A DNA stretch of 64,000 nt, taken from NCBI RefSeq assembly GCF_010669145.1, contig NZ_CP048637.1, positions 124,001 through 188,000 on the forward strand, read 5' to 3'. Position 1 is the stretch's first letter; each line of letters begins with the position of its first letter. A model generated the notes under the pieces. That model ran no database searches, was not told where the DNA came from, and worked only from the letters and a program-made list of their open reading frames with translations. The position numbers were made by a program, and so were the translations under genes. Of the stretch, positions 1 through 9,071 are shown in pieces. Origin of the DNA: Rhizobium oryzihabitans. GTDB lineage: Bacteria > Pseudomonadota > Alphaproteobacteria > Rhizobiales > Rhizobiaceae.

Positions 1-487
1 CGAAGCCCAACAGTTCGGCTGGCGAGGTGAACCGGAACACCCGACCGGCAAATCCTTCCATTCGAGCAAGGTCGCGCTGTCGTTGCTCCTTTCGGTAATT
101 GATCACAAATCGGAAGAAGGCCCAATCAAAGCGTTCAGGACATCCCGGCGCGAGCTGATCACCGCGATTTCGGCCCAAACCGGATACCGTTCGTCGAATA
201 ACTCGCCACAGGCATAACGATGTTGTGTAATCGAGATGGATAAGCGTGTCCGCAGATGCCAATCGCTGCTCAAGCGTGCCGCTATAATTCCCGTCCATAA
301 TCCATTCAGATTGCGCCGCAAGCTTTTCGACGGTTTTCTGCCATGATGCGCTATCCGGCCTTTGCCAGCCCGGCTGCCAGTAATGTCTATCGAGGTGGAC
401 GACGGGCAAGCGGGTCGCTTCGGCCAGTTCTTTGGCGAGTGTGGATTTCCCGGCGCCCGGACAACCGACGATGAGGACTCGTTTCAT
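1..487 (-). CDS. P-loop nucleoside/adenylate-kinase-like protein (topology modulation/FlaR-like), partial
   Basis: The minus-strand reading begins MKRVLIVGCPGAGKSTLAKE, a Walker A loop (GCPGAGKST) at about residues 8-16. It continues open for 162 codons to the window edge, so the C-terminus is missing. The HLDRHYWQPGW stretch and the later RVIRRT and FRFVINYRKEQ stretches match small kinase-like proteins annotated as topology modulation or FlaR-type P-loop proteins. The ATG overlaps the TGA of tnpR upstream (ATGA, 484-487), so the two are translationally coupled and this is probably a passenger of the disrupted Tn3-family element. Substrate is unknown; the family assignment is from motif recall. 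Confidence 0.75.
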   Translation of the reverse strand, partial: MKRVLIVGCPGAGKSTLAKELAEATRLPVVHLDRHYWQPGWQRPDSASWQKTVEKLAAQSEWIMDGNYSGTLEQRLASADTLIHLDYTTSLCLWRVIRRTVSGLGRNRGDQLAPGCPERFDWAFFRFVINYRKEQRQRDLARMEGFAGRVFRFTSPAELLGF

Positions 488-1113
488 TTCTTTGCCTTCC
501 GCATAAGCAGCCGCTCTCCATCGGTGCGCAGCGCGCCCTTAGGATCGACAAACCGGTAGAGCGTCTGTCGTGTGATACCGAGTTCGGCGCAAAGATCGGC
601 CACCTTGGTTTCCGGCTTCCCCATTGCTGCCTGAGCAAGGCGCAGCTTCGCCGGCGTCATTTTGAAGGGCGCTCCGCCGTTCCGGCCACGTGCGCGTGCG
701 GCGGCGAGACCAGCTTTGGTGCGCTCAATGATCAATGCCCGCTCGAACTCAGCCAGCGCCGCGAATATGCCGAACACCAGCCGGCCATTCGCCGTCGAGG
801 TGTCGATCGACGCCCCTTCACCTGCCAGAACCTTGAGGCCGATATGCCGTTGGGTCAGATCATCGACCAGATTGACGAGGTGGCGGAGATCGCGGCCGAG
901 TCGATCGAGCTTCCAGACGACAAGCGTGTCACCGCGACGCAGCGCCTTCAGGCAGGCGGTGAGACCTGGACGGTCCTCTTTCTTTCCTGACGCGGCATCC
1001 TCATAGACATTGTTGGCGTCGACACCAGCCTGTGCCAGCGCGTCACGCTGAAGGTCATGGACCTGGCTGCCGTCGGCTTTCGACACTCGCGCATATCCGA
1101 TCAGAGCTGTCAT
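484..1113 (-). CDS. tnpR: Tn3-family resolvase (serine recombinase), 209 aa
   Basis: The N-terminus MTALIGYARVSKADGSQ places the catalytic serine at residue 11, as in the resolvase/invertase family. The LDRLGRDLRHL block (about residues 70-80) and the EFERALIIERTKAGL helix are the other catalytic-domain landmarks. A C-terminal helix-turn-helix (ADLCAELGITRQTLYRFV, about 172-190) would bind res. It cuts and rejoins DNA at res to resolve transposition cointegrates. It is divergent from a Tn3-type tnpA at 1243, as in the Tn3 subgroup, and its stop overlaps the start of the P-loop gene. Length is normal for the family, so it may be intact although its transposase is broken. Confidence 0.93.
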   Translation of the reverse strand: MTALIGYARVSKADGSQVHDLQRDALAQAGVDANNVYEDAASGKKEDRPGLTACLKALRRGDTLVVWKLDRLGRDLRHLVNLVDDLTQRHIGLKVLAGEGASIDTSTANGRLVFGIFAALAEFERALIIERTKAGLAAARARGRNGGAPFKMTPAKLRLAQAAMGKPETKVADLCAELGITRQTLYRFVDPKGALRTDGERLLMRKAKK

Positions 1114-1242
1114 TTATTCGTCCGTCTGCGTGACAATTTCGATTTGGCCGCGCCAAAGCCTGTAGATTGTCACATAACCCGTCTTGCAAAGTAAGCTCCG
1201 CGAACGGTTATCTCCAGTCTTTTTGTGACATATGGAGCGCCG
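1114..1242. promoter_or_regulatory. Divergent tnpR/tnpA control region, probable res site
   Basis: This 129-bp gap separates the divergent tnpR and tnpA genes of the first Tn3-family element, the usual place for res and both promoters. It holds repeated recombinase-like half sites: GTGACAAT near 1130, ATTGTCACAT near 1168 and TTGTGACAT near 1222. The first two are inverted relative to each other. Subsite boundaries cannot be fixed by eye. Confidence 0.6.
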
Positions 1243-2403
1243 ATGCCTCGCCGCATGATTTTGACGGATGCCGAACGGCAGAATTTCCTTGCCCTGCCCA
1301 GCGACGACGACACCCTGATCCGCCATTGGAGCCTTGATGATGAGGACCATCGTCTTCTGGAAACGCGCCGTCGCGACGATACCCGTCTTGGCTTGGCCCT
1401 TCAGCTTTGTGCGCTCCGTTATCCCGGCCGTCTCATCCAGCGCGGAGAGGTCATCCCGGAAAGCGCGCTCACCTTCCTTGCCGAGCAACTCCGCATCGAG
1501 CCGAATGCACTTGCCAGCTTCGCACGAAGAGCGCCCACACGCTACGAACAACTGACCGTCCTCCGCCAACACTACGGGTTCAGCGAGCTGAGCCACCCGT
1601 TGCGCACCGATCTGCTTGCCTTCGCGCGCGGCGTGGCGATCGCCTCGACCAAGGACAAATTCGTCGTCGCCGCTCTCGCCGATGAGATGCGCCGGCGGCG
1701 TATCGTCATTCCCGGCATCACCGTGATCGAACGGATGGCCGGACAGGCATGCACCGAGGCTGAGGAGGCGCTGTTTGCCGATGTTGCCGGAAGGCTGACG
1801 CCCGACATCATCGTCAGAATGGAAGCGCTGCTCGGTATTGGTCCACGCGTCCGCCAGAGCGGGGTCTCCTGGTTACGTGAACCTGCCGGAAAGGCTGGAG
1901 ACGCAGCGATGCGGGGTCTGATCGATCGGCTTGAGGCCGTGCGCCACGTTGGCCTTTCAAGTGATGTGCTTCAGGCCGTCCCCGCCCATCGGGTGAGCCG
2001 CATGGCACAAGAGGGCCGGCGCCTGACCGCCCAGAACTTCGAGCAAATGCGGCCCGGCCGCCGATATGCTACGCTCGCAGCTTTCCTTCTGGAGATGGAA
2101 ATCGCGCTCACGGATGCCGCAATCGCCATGTTCGAAGTCCTGATCGGCAAGGCGTTTCGGCGGGCCGAGGCAGAGCGCGACAAACGACTGCTGGAAACCG
2201 CCACCTCGGCGACATCGGCGCTGGATTTCTTCGTGGGCTTCGGTGAGGCGATCGCTGCCAGGCGAGAAACCGACCTTTCGCTCGATGAGGCGGTCAATGC
2301 AGTCGGCGGCTGGGAGCAGTTGATGCGGGCAACCGCGGCTGCGAAGGCAGCATCTCGTCCCCGCAAGGACGATGATCTGATTGCCTATCTGCCGGCGCAA
2401 TAT
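1243..2403 (+). pseudogene. tnpA: Tn3-family transposase, N-terminal 387 codons, truncated by transposon insertion
   Basis: The protein starts MPRRMILTDAERQNFLALP, typical for Tn3-family TnpA, and runs 387 codons against about 1,000 for a full enzyme. The N-terminal DNA-binding part (DUF4158-like) is present; the catalytic DDE half is absent. The reading runs straight into the inverted repeat of the second transposon at 2404 and ends in it at 2430. The start at 1243 is preferred over an upstream GTG at 1225 because it gives the standard N-terminus. The missing 3' half is not found beyond the inserted transposon, so sequence was lost there. It cannot support transposition. Confidence 0.92.
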
Positions 2404-2441
2404 GGGGCTCTGTGGTCATTTCTACATTAATACACGCTAAG
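2404..2441 (+). repeat. Left terminal inverted repeat of Tn3-family transposon
   Basis: The 38-bp end begins GGGGCTCTGTGGTCATTTCT and finishes at CGCTAAG. It matches the reverse complement of 6176-6213 at 36 of 38 positions. Confidence 0.95.
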
Positions 2442-2588
2442 GGCATTTTGCAGGTGACGGGAAACACATGATTTCCGCTCACCGTGATCGCGGGGCAAAC
2501 TGGCCACGCAATAGGGCCATTTTTTGCGCGACAAACCCTGTCGGAATGTTAGGCTGTGCGGCAACACCTGATTTGAGGTTTGTCGCAC
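2442..2588 (+). promoter_or_regulatory. Probable res site and tnpR promoter of the intact transposon
   Basis: This region lies between the left inverted repeat and tnpR. TGCGCGACAAACC (2525-2537) and GGTTTGTCGCACA (2577-2589) form an inverted pair matching at 12 of 13 positions, the form expected of resolvase subsites. The second copy covers the tnpR ribosome-binding site and start, so resolvase binding would also repress its own gene. Confidence 0.65.
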
Positions 2589-3194
2589 ATGTTGATCGGT
2601 TACATGCGGGTATCGAGTAGTGACGAGCGCCAGTCGGTTGCCTTGCAGCGCGATGCCCTGCTCGCGGCCGGGGTCGATGAGCGCCATCTCCATCAGGATC
2701 GCGCTTCCGGAGCGCGTGATGACCGGCCGGGTCTGAAGGCATGCCTCGGCGAATTGCGCGAAGGCGATGTCCTGGTCGTCTGGAAGATAGATCGGTTAGG
2801 CCGGTCACTCTCCCACTTGATCCGTATCGTCGAGGATTTGAAGGAACGTGGTGTCGCCTTCCGATCTCTCACGGAGGCGATCGACACCACGAATTCGCAC
2901 GGCGCGTTTCTGTTCAACCTGTTCGGCTCGCTTGCAGAATACGAGAGAGTGCTGATCACCGAGCGGGTCAATGCCGGCCTGGCGGCGGCTCGCCGACGTG
3001 GCCGTAAGGGCGGGAGACCTCCAACGATCGATGCGGAAAAGGTCGAGCAGGTTCTAGCTGCTTTGGAAGCTGGCGCCAGCAAGGCGTCCGTGTGCCGGAC
3101 GTTCAAGGTGGCGCGCTCGACCTTGATCGACACGTTGAAGCGGACTGGATGGACAGGCCCCGGCAAGACCGGCACGCCCGAAACCGTAGTTTGA
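2589..3194 (+). CDS. tnpR: Tn3-family resolvase, 201 aa
   Basis: MLIGYMRVSSSDERQSVALQ carries the catalytic serine at residue 9. KIDRLGRSLSHLIRI and AEYERVLITERVNAGLAAAR are the conserved resolvase-domain blocks, and the C-terminus has a helix-turn-helix (ASKASVCRTFKVARSTLIDT). ATG 2589 is chosen over the TTG at 2580 because it gives the standard start and follows a GAGG at 2575-2578 with good spacing. It resolves cointegrates at the adjacent res. tnpA follows 16 nt downstream, so the two are cotranscribed. It is clearly related to, but distinct from, the resolvase at 484-1113. Confidence 0.94.
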   Translation: MLIGYMRVSSSDERQSVALQRDALLAAGVDERHLHQDRASGARDDRPGLKACLGELREGDVLVVWKIDRLGRSLSHLIRIVEDLKERGVAFRSLTEAIDTTNSHGAFLFNLFGSLAEYERVLITERVNAGLAAARRRGRKGGRPPTIDAEKVEQVLAALEAGASKASVCRTFKVARSTLIDTLKRTGWTGPGKTGTPETVV

Positions 3195-3210
3195 CGAGTG
3201 ACCGTGGCTG

Positions 3211-6180
3211 ATGGCGTTTCTCGATGAGCAATCGCGTGCCGTTTTATTCGAACCACCCGAAGCTTATGAAGATGCGCAAGCGCGCTATGCACTGACTTCC
3301 GAGGATATTGTCTTCGTCAAGGAACATCGCCGGTCGCATAATCGGCTTGGCTTTGCGATCCAACTCGCACTGGTGCGTGATCTGGGCCGTCTGCTGCGAA
3401 TAGGCGAAGTTCCACCTCAGGCGGTTGTCTCTGTTGTCGCCGACCAGCTGGGCATCGACCCTGCAGTGTTCGAGTTCTACGCCCAGCGCGACGAAACGCG
3501 CCGGGAACACGCGCGCGAGATCGTCTCTGCACTGGAGCTTCAGCCTGTCCGGACGAGTGACTATCGCGAGTTGATAACGGCGGCGGCACGCGAGGCGGCG
3601 GCCACTGAACAAGGTGCGCCGATCGCCAAGGCCGTGATCGAAGCCTTGAAGGAACGAAAGTTGCTCGTTCCTATGCCGGAGCTGCTGATCCGTCTGGCAC
3701 TGGCCGGCCGGGCGGCGGCGCGTCGACAAGCCTATCGCGAATTGATCCGGGATCTGGAGCAGCCTTCGATCGAGGCGCTTGATCAGCTCCTCGCTGAGCG
3801 GGCCGGCGATCGGAGCCACCTTGGCTGGATTGCGGAAGCACCTGAAGGGGCGAAGCTGAAGAACCTCAAAGGCTTGATCGCCCGCCTCGAGGTATTGCGC
3901 TCAGCCGCCATTCCCGACGACCGTCGCAAGACGATCCATGCCAATCGCTACGGCATCATCGCCAGGGATGCACGCATTCTGCATGCCCGGGAGATACGAC
4001 GCCTGACATCCGAACGTCGCTACGCCACGCTGGCCGCCTTCGTCATCGAGAGACAGGCGTCGATCACCGACCTGACGATCGACATGTTCTGCAAAATGAT
4101 TGGGAGCAACCGCCGCAAGGCCGAGATCAGCCGCACGGAACGCCGGCTAAAAGAGGCCGAGGTTCTTGATGGGGTGGCGCTTGAGCATCTCAAGCTCGGC
4201 GAGGCGCTTCTGGCCGCTCGTGCGAGCAAAACCGATCTTGCATCGGCGATCGCAGCCTCCCTCGGCTGGGACGGATTGGTCGCCAGCATGGCGGCAGCCA
4301 GATCTGTCGTCCACCCTGATCGCAGTAACGAATTCGACGAGCTCATCAAGCGGCACAAATCGTTGCGCAAGCTGGGCAGACTGATGTTCCGCACGTTCTC
4401 GTTCCGGTCGTTTCGTGCTGATGATCCGATCCTTGTAGCAGTGGACCATCTGCGCGCGCTCTATGGCGGCCGGAAATTGCCGGCGCAGGTGCCGCTCGCC
4501 TTTCTGACCCGCAAATGGCGACGCTGCGTGCGCCCGAACAGTGCCGATATCGACCTGCGCGCCTGGGAAGTGGCGGTCCTCGTTCACCTGCGAGAGCGTC
4601 TGAGGGCCGGTGACATCTGGGTCGAAGGCAGCCGGGCATGGCGCAGTTTCGAGGATTATCTTCTGCCTCGGCCGATCTTCGAGCTGATGCGCGCCGAGGG
4701 GCGGCTCGGGCTCGCACTCCCCGACAGCTTTGCCGAATGGCGAGCAGAACGGACCGCCACGCTCGATGCGAAGCTGAAAGAGCTGGCAAAGGCGGCGGCT
4801 GCCAATGCTATTCCGGATGCAGCGATTTCCGACAAGGGCCTGTCGATCTCGCCGATCCGCGAGGAGGAGCGCGACAGCATCGTCGCGCTCAGCCGCCGAC
4901 TATATGTTCTGGTGCCACGGATCAGGATCACCAGCCTGCTTGCCGAGGTGCAAAGCTGGACCAAATTCCTCGACAGCTTCACGCATTATCGTACCGGTGA
5001 GACGGCAAACGACGAGGCAGCGCTGATGGCAGCGATCCTTGCCGACGCCACCAATGCCGGAGCCGAACGTATGGCGGAAAGCTCACGCGGCGTCACGATC
5101 CACCAGATGATGCTGATGGTGGACAGGCATATGCGATCGGAAACCTACGCCACGGCGACCGCCGTGCTGGTCGATGCGCAGCAGGCCCATCCCTTTGCCG
5201 CGATCTGGGGTGACGGCCATATCTCCTCCTCGGACGGACAGTTCTTTCCGGCTGGCGGGCGTGGCGAAGCCAGCCTCGACTACAATGCAAAATACGGCAA
5301 GCGACCGGGGGCGTCGATCTATGGCTTCCTGTCCAACCGTTTTGCTTCCTTCTTCTCCCGCATGATCCAGGCATCCGAGGGCGAAGCCCCCTACGTTCTC
5401 GACGGCCTCCTTCACAACGAAAGCTCCGTCGAAATCTATGAGCACGCAACCGATACCGCTGGCGCCACCGAAACGACGTTCTCCATGTTCCACGCCTTTG
5501 GCTACAGGCTCATTCCCCGTATCCGCAATCTCGGCAATCGCAGGCTCTTTGTCATTGATCGCGATCCGGCTTACGAACCGCTCGACGCGCTGATCGCTGG
5601 AACCGTCAACATGGATGTCGTCGAGCACCACTGGGATGAGGTCTTGCGGCTGAAGGCTTCGATCGCTGCAGGTTTGGTGCCGCCTTCCGTCATCCTCAAG
5701 AAGCTGGCAGCGTCGCCGCGACAAAACCGGCTGAACCAGGCCCTGCGCGAAATGGGCCGGATAGAACGCTCGATCTTCATCTGCGACTGGCTGCTCGATA
5801 CGAAACTGCGCCGCAGATCGCATGCGATCCTCAACAAGGGTGAAAGCCGTCATGCTCTCGCACGCGCCATCTTCCTCCACCAGCTCGGCGAATTGCGCAA
5901 CCGCGTCGCCGAAACCATGGCTTACCGCGCGTCCGGTCTTAACCTCGTCGTCAACGCCATCATCCTGTGGAACACTGTCTATCTCAGCCGTGCTGTCGAT
6001 TATATCAGCAGTCAGGGTATTATCATTCCGGACGAGCTGCTCTCCCAGGTCGCACCACTACCATGGGCGCATATCGCGCTCACCGGCGACTACCTCTGGA
6101 ACGAAATTGACCGACCCCTCGAACGCTTCAGGCCAATCCGGGCTAACCGCTTCAATCCAAACAACTTCAAATTCCCTTAG
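3211..6180 (+). CDS. tnpA: Tn3-family transposase, full length, 989 aa
   Basis: A full-length Tn3 transposase. The N-terminal DNA-binding domain begins MAFLDEQSRAVLFEPPEAYE, and the catalytic region includes the ISSSDGQFFPAGGRGEASLDY block with a catalytic Asp, followed by a conserved C-terminus (MDVVEHHWDEVLRLKASI and NAIILWNTVYLSRAVDYI). It binds the 38-bp ends and performs replicative transposition. The stop codon lies inside the right inverted repeat, as is usual for this family. No frameshift is visible, so this appears to be an active element. Confidence 0.95.
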   Translation: MAFLDEQSRAVLFEPPEAYEDAQARYALTSEDIVFVKEHRRSHNRLGFAIQLALVRDLGRLLRIGEVPPQAVVSVVADQLGIDPAVFEFYAQRDETRREHAREIVSALELQPVRTSDYRELITAAAREAAATEQGAPIAKAVIEALKERKLLVPMPELLIRLALAGRAAARRQAYRELIRDLEQPSIEALDQLLAERAGDRSHLGWIAEAPEGAKLKNLKGLIARLEVLRSAAIPDDRRKTIHANRYGIIARDARILHAREIRRLTSERRYATLAAFVIERQASITDLTIDMFCKMIGSNRRKAEISRTERRLKEAEVLDGVALEHLKLGEALLAARASKTDLASAIAASLGWDGLVASMAAARSVVHPDRSNEFDELIKRHKSLRKLGRLMFRTFSFRSFRADDPILVAVDHLRALYGGRKLPAQVPLAFLTRKWRRCVRPNSADIDLRAWEVAVLVHLRERLRAGDIWVEGSRAWRSFEDYLLPRPIFELMRAEGRLGLALPDSFAEWRAERTATLDAKLKELAKAAAANAIPDAAISDKGLSISPIREEERDSIVALSRRLYVLVPRIRITSLLAEVQSWTKFLDSFTHYRTGETANDEAALMAAILADATNAGAERMAESSRGVTIHQMMLMVDRHMRSETYATATAVLVDAQQAHPFAAIWGDGHISSSDGQFFPAGGRGEASLDYNAKYGKRPGASIYGFLSNRFASFFSRMIQASEGEAPYVLDGLLHNESSVEIYEHATDTAGATETTFSMFHAFGYRLIPRIRNLGNRRLFVIDRDPAYEPLDALIAGTVNMDVVEHHWDEVLRLKASIAAGLVPPSVILKKLAASPRQNRLNQALREMGRIERSIFICDWLLDTKLRRRSHAILNKGESRHALARAIFLHQLGELRNRVAETMAYRASGLNLVVNAIILWNTVYLSRAVDYISSQGIIIPDELLSQVAPLPWAHIALTGDYLWNEIDRPLERFRPIRANRFNPNNFKFP

Positions 6181-6213
6181 CGTGTATTAATGTAGAAATG
6201 CCCACGGAGCCCC
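6176..6213 (-). repeat. Right terminal inverted repeat of Tn3-family transposon
   Basis: Reverse complement of the left end with two mismatches. It contains the tnpA stop at 6178-6180. Confidence 0.95.
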
Positions 6214-7091
6214 ATGTCGAGAATTGCGGCGTTGGTGTCTTCCCGTCGAAGATATCCCTCGTACTGGATCCTCTCGGCGGCCGTCAGCAGTTCGGGGTTG
6301 ATCGTGGCCGCTCCGATCGCAGTTCGGATCTGGCGCATCGATTTGCGCACCGCATCGAGGAATGCCCGGCTGGCGTTCTCCATTAAGTGCCAGCGGTCAG
6401 CGACCTGGGTGGCGTGTGGCAACGCCTTGGCTGCAGCCGTCGCGTAACCACCGCCGCGGTCGCGAGCGACGATGCTGATCTGAGGTTGGTCCGAGAGCCA
6501 GGCCTGGGCCGTCGACGGCTCCCGATCCGGCAGGAGAGCAATGGTTTTGCGCCGTTCCAGATCGCAGATGATGGTCCCATAGCGTTGATTTCGTCGCCAC
6601 GCCCAGTCGTCGATACCGATCACGGTGGGTGGGACAAAGCGCGGACTGCCGCGTCGCCGCACGACGCGCAGCAGCGTATCGTTGCTGACCGGCAACATCA
6701 GCCTTTTGGCAAAGGTGGCCGCTGGCCTGCCACCCAATGCAAGTCCGAGATGATGGACGATGTGGTCAAGCCTGGCGGTTCGCCGCGCCGAAGGCGCGAG
6801 AATGTCTCCGTCGAAGCGCTCGGCGAAGATTCGCCGACCGCATAGCAGTGCATCGCAGTGGAACCGGCGCGCTTCAATGACAAGCCGAACGGGCTTTCCC
6901 ACCAAGGGCAGGTCAGCCAGGCGTCGTTGATATCGACTGTGGATTCGTTCCGACCTTGTTCCACAGATTGGGCAAAAGCTTGCTTTGCTAGTCGGCCGGA
7001 CTGCGATCAACATGACGTCGTCATCAATGGCTGTATTGTCGACTATAAAACCGCGAGGGACGAGCGTCGACGATCTGAGCGAATGGCCCAT
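6214..7091 (-). pseudogene. ISL3-family transposase, C-terminally truncated
   Basis: From MGHSLRSSTLVPRG the protein has the ISL3 zinc-ribbon (CPICGTRSERIHSRYQRRLA), the N-terminal part of the DDE domain (VIGIDDWAWRRNQRYGTI) and the DRGGGYATAAAKALPHATQV block. Reading stops in the Tn3 inverted repeat at 6177 after about 293 native residues; ISL3 transposases usually exceed 400. The last catalytic acidic residue and C-terminal helices are missing, so it is inactive. A start 13 codons upstream at 7130 is possible but gives an atypical N-terminus. Confidence 0.88.
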
Positions 7092-7160
7092 GGTATTGAT
7101 TCCTTGCGTGAAACCAACATCAGCCAGCACTTGATTTCATCAAAAGTGAGTCAGAGCCCC
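6214..7160 (-). mobile_element. ISL3-family insertion sequence remnant
   Basis: The remnant holds an ISL3 transposase gene missing its 3' end. The outer end lies at 7160, where the minus strand begins GGGGCTCTGACTCAC, a typical ISL3-like terminus. The opposite end was removed at the junction with the Tn3-family transposon at 6213/6214. Confidence 0.8.
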
Positions 7161-7275
7161 GTTACGACGCCGATTGACATCTCGGCAACGGCATTTATAT
7201 GCTCAGCTAAACTGGGAGCGGAATTTCTCCATTCCTGTTCAACAGCCGGTCAACCATAAAAATTTGCGACAGGCC
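7161..7275 (-). pseudogene. IS6-family insertion sequence fragment (end plus first transposase codons)
   Basis: The minus strand from 7275 (GGCCTGTCGCAAATTT) aligns with the right end of the complete IS6-family element at 51769-52657: CTGTCGCAAATT, TGGTT, GCTGTTGA, GGAAATTC-like and GCTCCC blocks keep order and spacing. The fragment reaches codons resembling the transposase start (INAVAE against LNAIAE). It is cut at 7160 by the ISL3 end. Divergence shows it is a different IS6 member from the one at 52 kb. Confidence 0.65.
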
Positions 7276-7365
7276 TGGTTGTCGTAACTGTTGCCGAGCC
7301 GCCATTGCGAACAGGGGAGCAGCACCCTACGTTCCGAGCTACTGAACACAACGGATGGAACAACC

Positions 7366-8304
7366 ATGAGCGTAGCCAACGAACACCGGCACGAGCCGGG
7401 TGACGATCATGAGCATGACCACGCACAGGTCGTGACAAATGACAACGAACGGCGTATCCGCTTTGTCTTCATCTTCACTATCTGTTACGCAGCCATTCAG
7501 GCAGCGGGAGGCTGGCTGTCTGGTTCACTCGCGCTGATCGCCGATTCCGGGCACATGCTGTCTGACGCTGCAGCCCTGCTGCTGGCCTTGATCGCATACC
7601 GCATGGCGCGACGGCCAGCCGATGCCACGCGCACTTATGGCTATCACCGCGTGCGCGTGCTGGCCGCGCTAGCGAACGGTGCGACCCTTCTGCTTCTGGT
7701 CCTTTGGATAGCCTGGGAGGCCATAAACCGCATCAACCAGCCGGTCGACGTCATGGCAGGACCGATGCTGATCGTTGCCGTCATTGGGCTGCTCGTCAAT
7801 CTTGCAGGCGCTTGGGTGCTATGGTCCGGCAACAAGGGCGACGCAAATCTGCGCGGCGCATTCCTCCACGTCATCGGCGACCTGCTTGGATCTGTAGGTG
7901 CAATTGCAGCAGCGGTCGGCATCATGCTGACCGGCTGGACCATCCTCGATCCCTTGCTCTCAGTTCTCGTTGCCGTTCTCGTCGTCCGCTCGGCATGGGG
8001 TCTGGTGACGGATTCGATCACTGTTCTGATGCAAGCTGTTCCCCGCGGCATCAAGGCCCGAAGTGTCGAAACGGGTCTGGCTGCGCTGACCGAGATATCC
8101 GAAGCTGGACATTTTCACGCCTGGACGCTGACGGACGATACCATCGTGGCGACGATCCACGTCACTCCGGCTGAAAATACCGATCCGCTATCGCTTCCCC
8201 AGCTGGTGGCAGGCTGGCTGAAAGAGCGCTACGCGATCGATCACGTCACGGTTCAGGTCGATCCACCTGGCTCGCTCGTGAAAGCAGAGGGATCAAATAC
8301 CTAA
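7366..8304 (+). CDS. Cation diffusion facilitator (CzcD/ZitB-like) metal exporter, 312 aa
   Basis: An inner-membrane H+/metal antiporter of the CDF family that exports Zn(II), Cd(II) or Co(II). A His/Asp-rich N-terminus (HRHEPGDDHEHDHAQ) precedes six membrane segments. The metal-site motifs are ADSGHMLSDA in TM2 and HVIGDLLGS in TM5, and a short cytoplasmic domain (GHFHAWTLTDDTIVATIHV) follows. ATG 7366 is chosen because GGATGGA sits 6 nt upstream and the protein then begins MSVANEHRHEP; an upstream in-frame GTG at 7291 only adds non-homologous residues. No MerR-type dyad is visible upstream, unlike the other island operons. Confidence 0.93.
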   Translation: MSVANEHRHEPGDDHEHDHAQVVTNDNERRIRFVFIFTICYAAIQAAGGWLSGSLALIADSGHMLSDAAALLLALIAYRMARRPADATRTYGYHRVRVLAALANGATLLLLVLWIAWEAINRINQPVDVMAGPMLIVAVIGLLVNLAGAWVLWSGNKGDANLRGAFLHVIGDLLGSVGAIAAAVGIMLTGWTILDPLLSVLVAVLVVRSAWGLVTDSITVLMQAVPRGIKARSVETGLAALTEISEAGHFHAWTLTDDTIVATIHVTPAENTDPLSLPQLVAGWLKERYAIDHVTVQVDPPGSLVKAEGSNT

Positions 8305-8374
8305 AATTCAGGCCATGACTATGGCGATCAGCGGAATGTGATGCCGCTGTCGCTCAAAATCTGCATTGCGCCTC

Positions 8375-8405
8375 TTGCAGCTCAAGCTACTAGAGGTTTT
8401 ATCTT
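8375..8405 (+). promoter_or_regulatory. MerR-type promoter P1 (for the five-gene envelope operon)
   Basis: TTGCAG (8375-8380), a 19-bp spacer opening with CTCAAGCTACTAGAG, then TATCTT (8400-8405). The over-long 19-bp spacer with the dyad right after the -35 is characteristic of MerR-activated promoters. It lies 28 bp upstream of the dsbA-like start. Confidence 0.85.
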
Positions 8406-8432
8406 GCGCGCGATTTGCAGTCGGGAGAGCAC

Positions 8433-9071
8433 ATGCAGCGCAGACAGATAATGATCGGGGCAACGGTTACGGCAATCACAGCGCCTTTGTTTTACAACCG
8501 CAAGGCTGAGGCGCAGAGCGCACCGGTTGGACTGATGGATCCCGGCCCGCTTCCCGAACGCATATTCGGAGCAGCGGATGCGCCGGTGACGGTCATCGAA
8601 TATGCCTCGATGACCTGTGGGCACTGTGCGAATTTTCACATCAACATCTGGCCCACGCTCAAAAAAGAGTTCGTCGATACAGGCAAGGTGCGCTTCATCA
8701 TCCGCGAGTTTCCGTTTGACCCGCGCTCGACGGCAGCCTTCATGCTGGCCCGATGCGTGGGGGATGACAAATGGTACGCGACGGTCGACCTGATGTTTCG
8801 CAGCCAGTCGACATGGGCGCGTGCATCCGACGGCAAGCAGGGTTTCCTGTCCGCACTTTCCATGACCGGCCTGGACGAAAAGCAGCTTGAGGCCTGTCTT
8901 GCCGATCAGGCCTTGCTGGACAACGTTAACAAGATCGCAGCGACGGGCCGGGAGCTTGGCGTCACTTCCACACCCACGTTCTTCATCAACGGGAATAAGT
9001 ATGAAGGCGTCATTCCGGTCGATGAATTCCGCTCGATCGTTGAGCCTCTTCTCAAGGAAGCCGGGAAATGA
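8433..9071 (+). CDS. DsbA-like periplasmic thiol:disulfide oxidoreductase, 212 aa
   Basis: A secreted thioredoxin-fold protein of the DsbA/BdbD type. An N-terminal signal (MQRRQIMIGATVTAITAP...AEAQS) precedes the thioredoxin domain, with the active site CGHC at residues 62-65 and the cis-Pro region TSTPTFFINGNKY. It would form or shuffle disulfides in exported proteins. The start at 8433 has GGGAGAG 4 nt upstream; an in-frame TTG at 8415 is less likely. It opens an operon driven by P1 and overlaps the parvulin gene by ATGA. Downstream EptA and lipoprotein products contain cysteines that could be clients, which is an inference. Confidence 0.9.
   Translation: MQRRQIMIGATVTAITAPLFYNRKAEAQSAPVGLMDPGPLPERIFGAADAPVTVIEYASMTCGHCANFHINIWPTLKKEFVDTGKVRFIIREFPFDPRSTAAFMLARCVGDDKWYATVDLMFRSQSTWARASDGKQGFLSALSMTGLDEKQLEACLADQALLDNVNKIAATGRELGVTSTPTFFINGNKYEGVIPVDEFRSIVEPLLKEAGK

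Larger units (their letters stand above)
2404..6213 (+). mobile_element. Complete Tn3-family cryptic transposon (3,810 bp; tnpR and tnpA only)
   Basis: The element is bounded by 38-bp inverted repeats starting GGGGCTC and ending in TAAG, with two mismatches between ends. Inside are a res/promoter region, tnpR and tnpA in the same orientation, and no passenger genes. The expected 5-bp target duplication is absent: AATAT on the left and ATGTC on the right. The flanks also belong to different elements (a Tn3 tnpA on the left, an ISL3 transposase on the right), so a rearrangement or adjacent deletion occurred after or during insertion. Confidence 0.93.
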
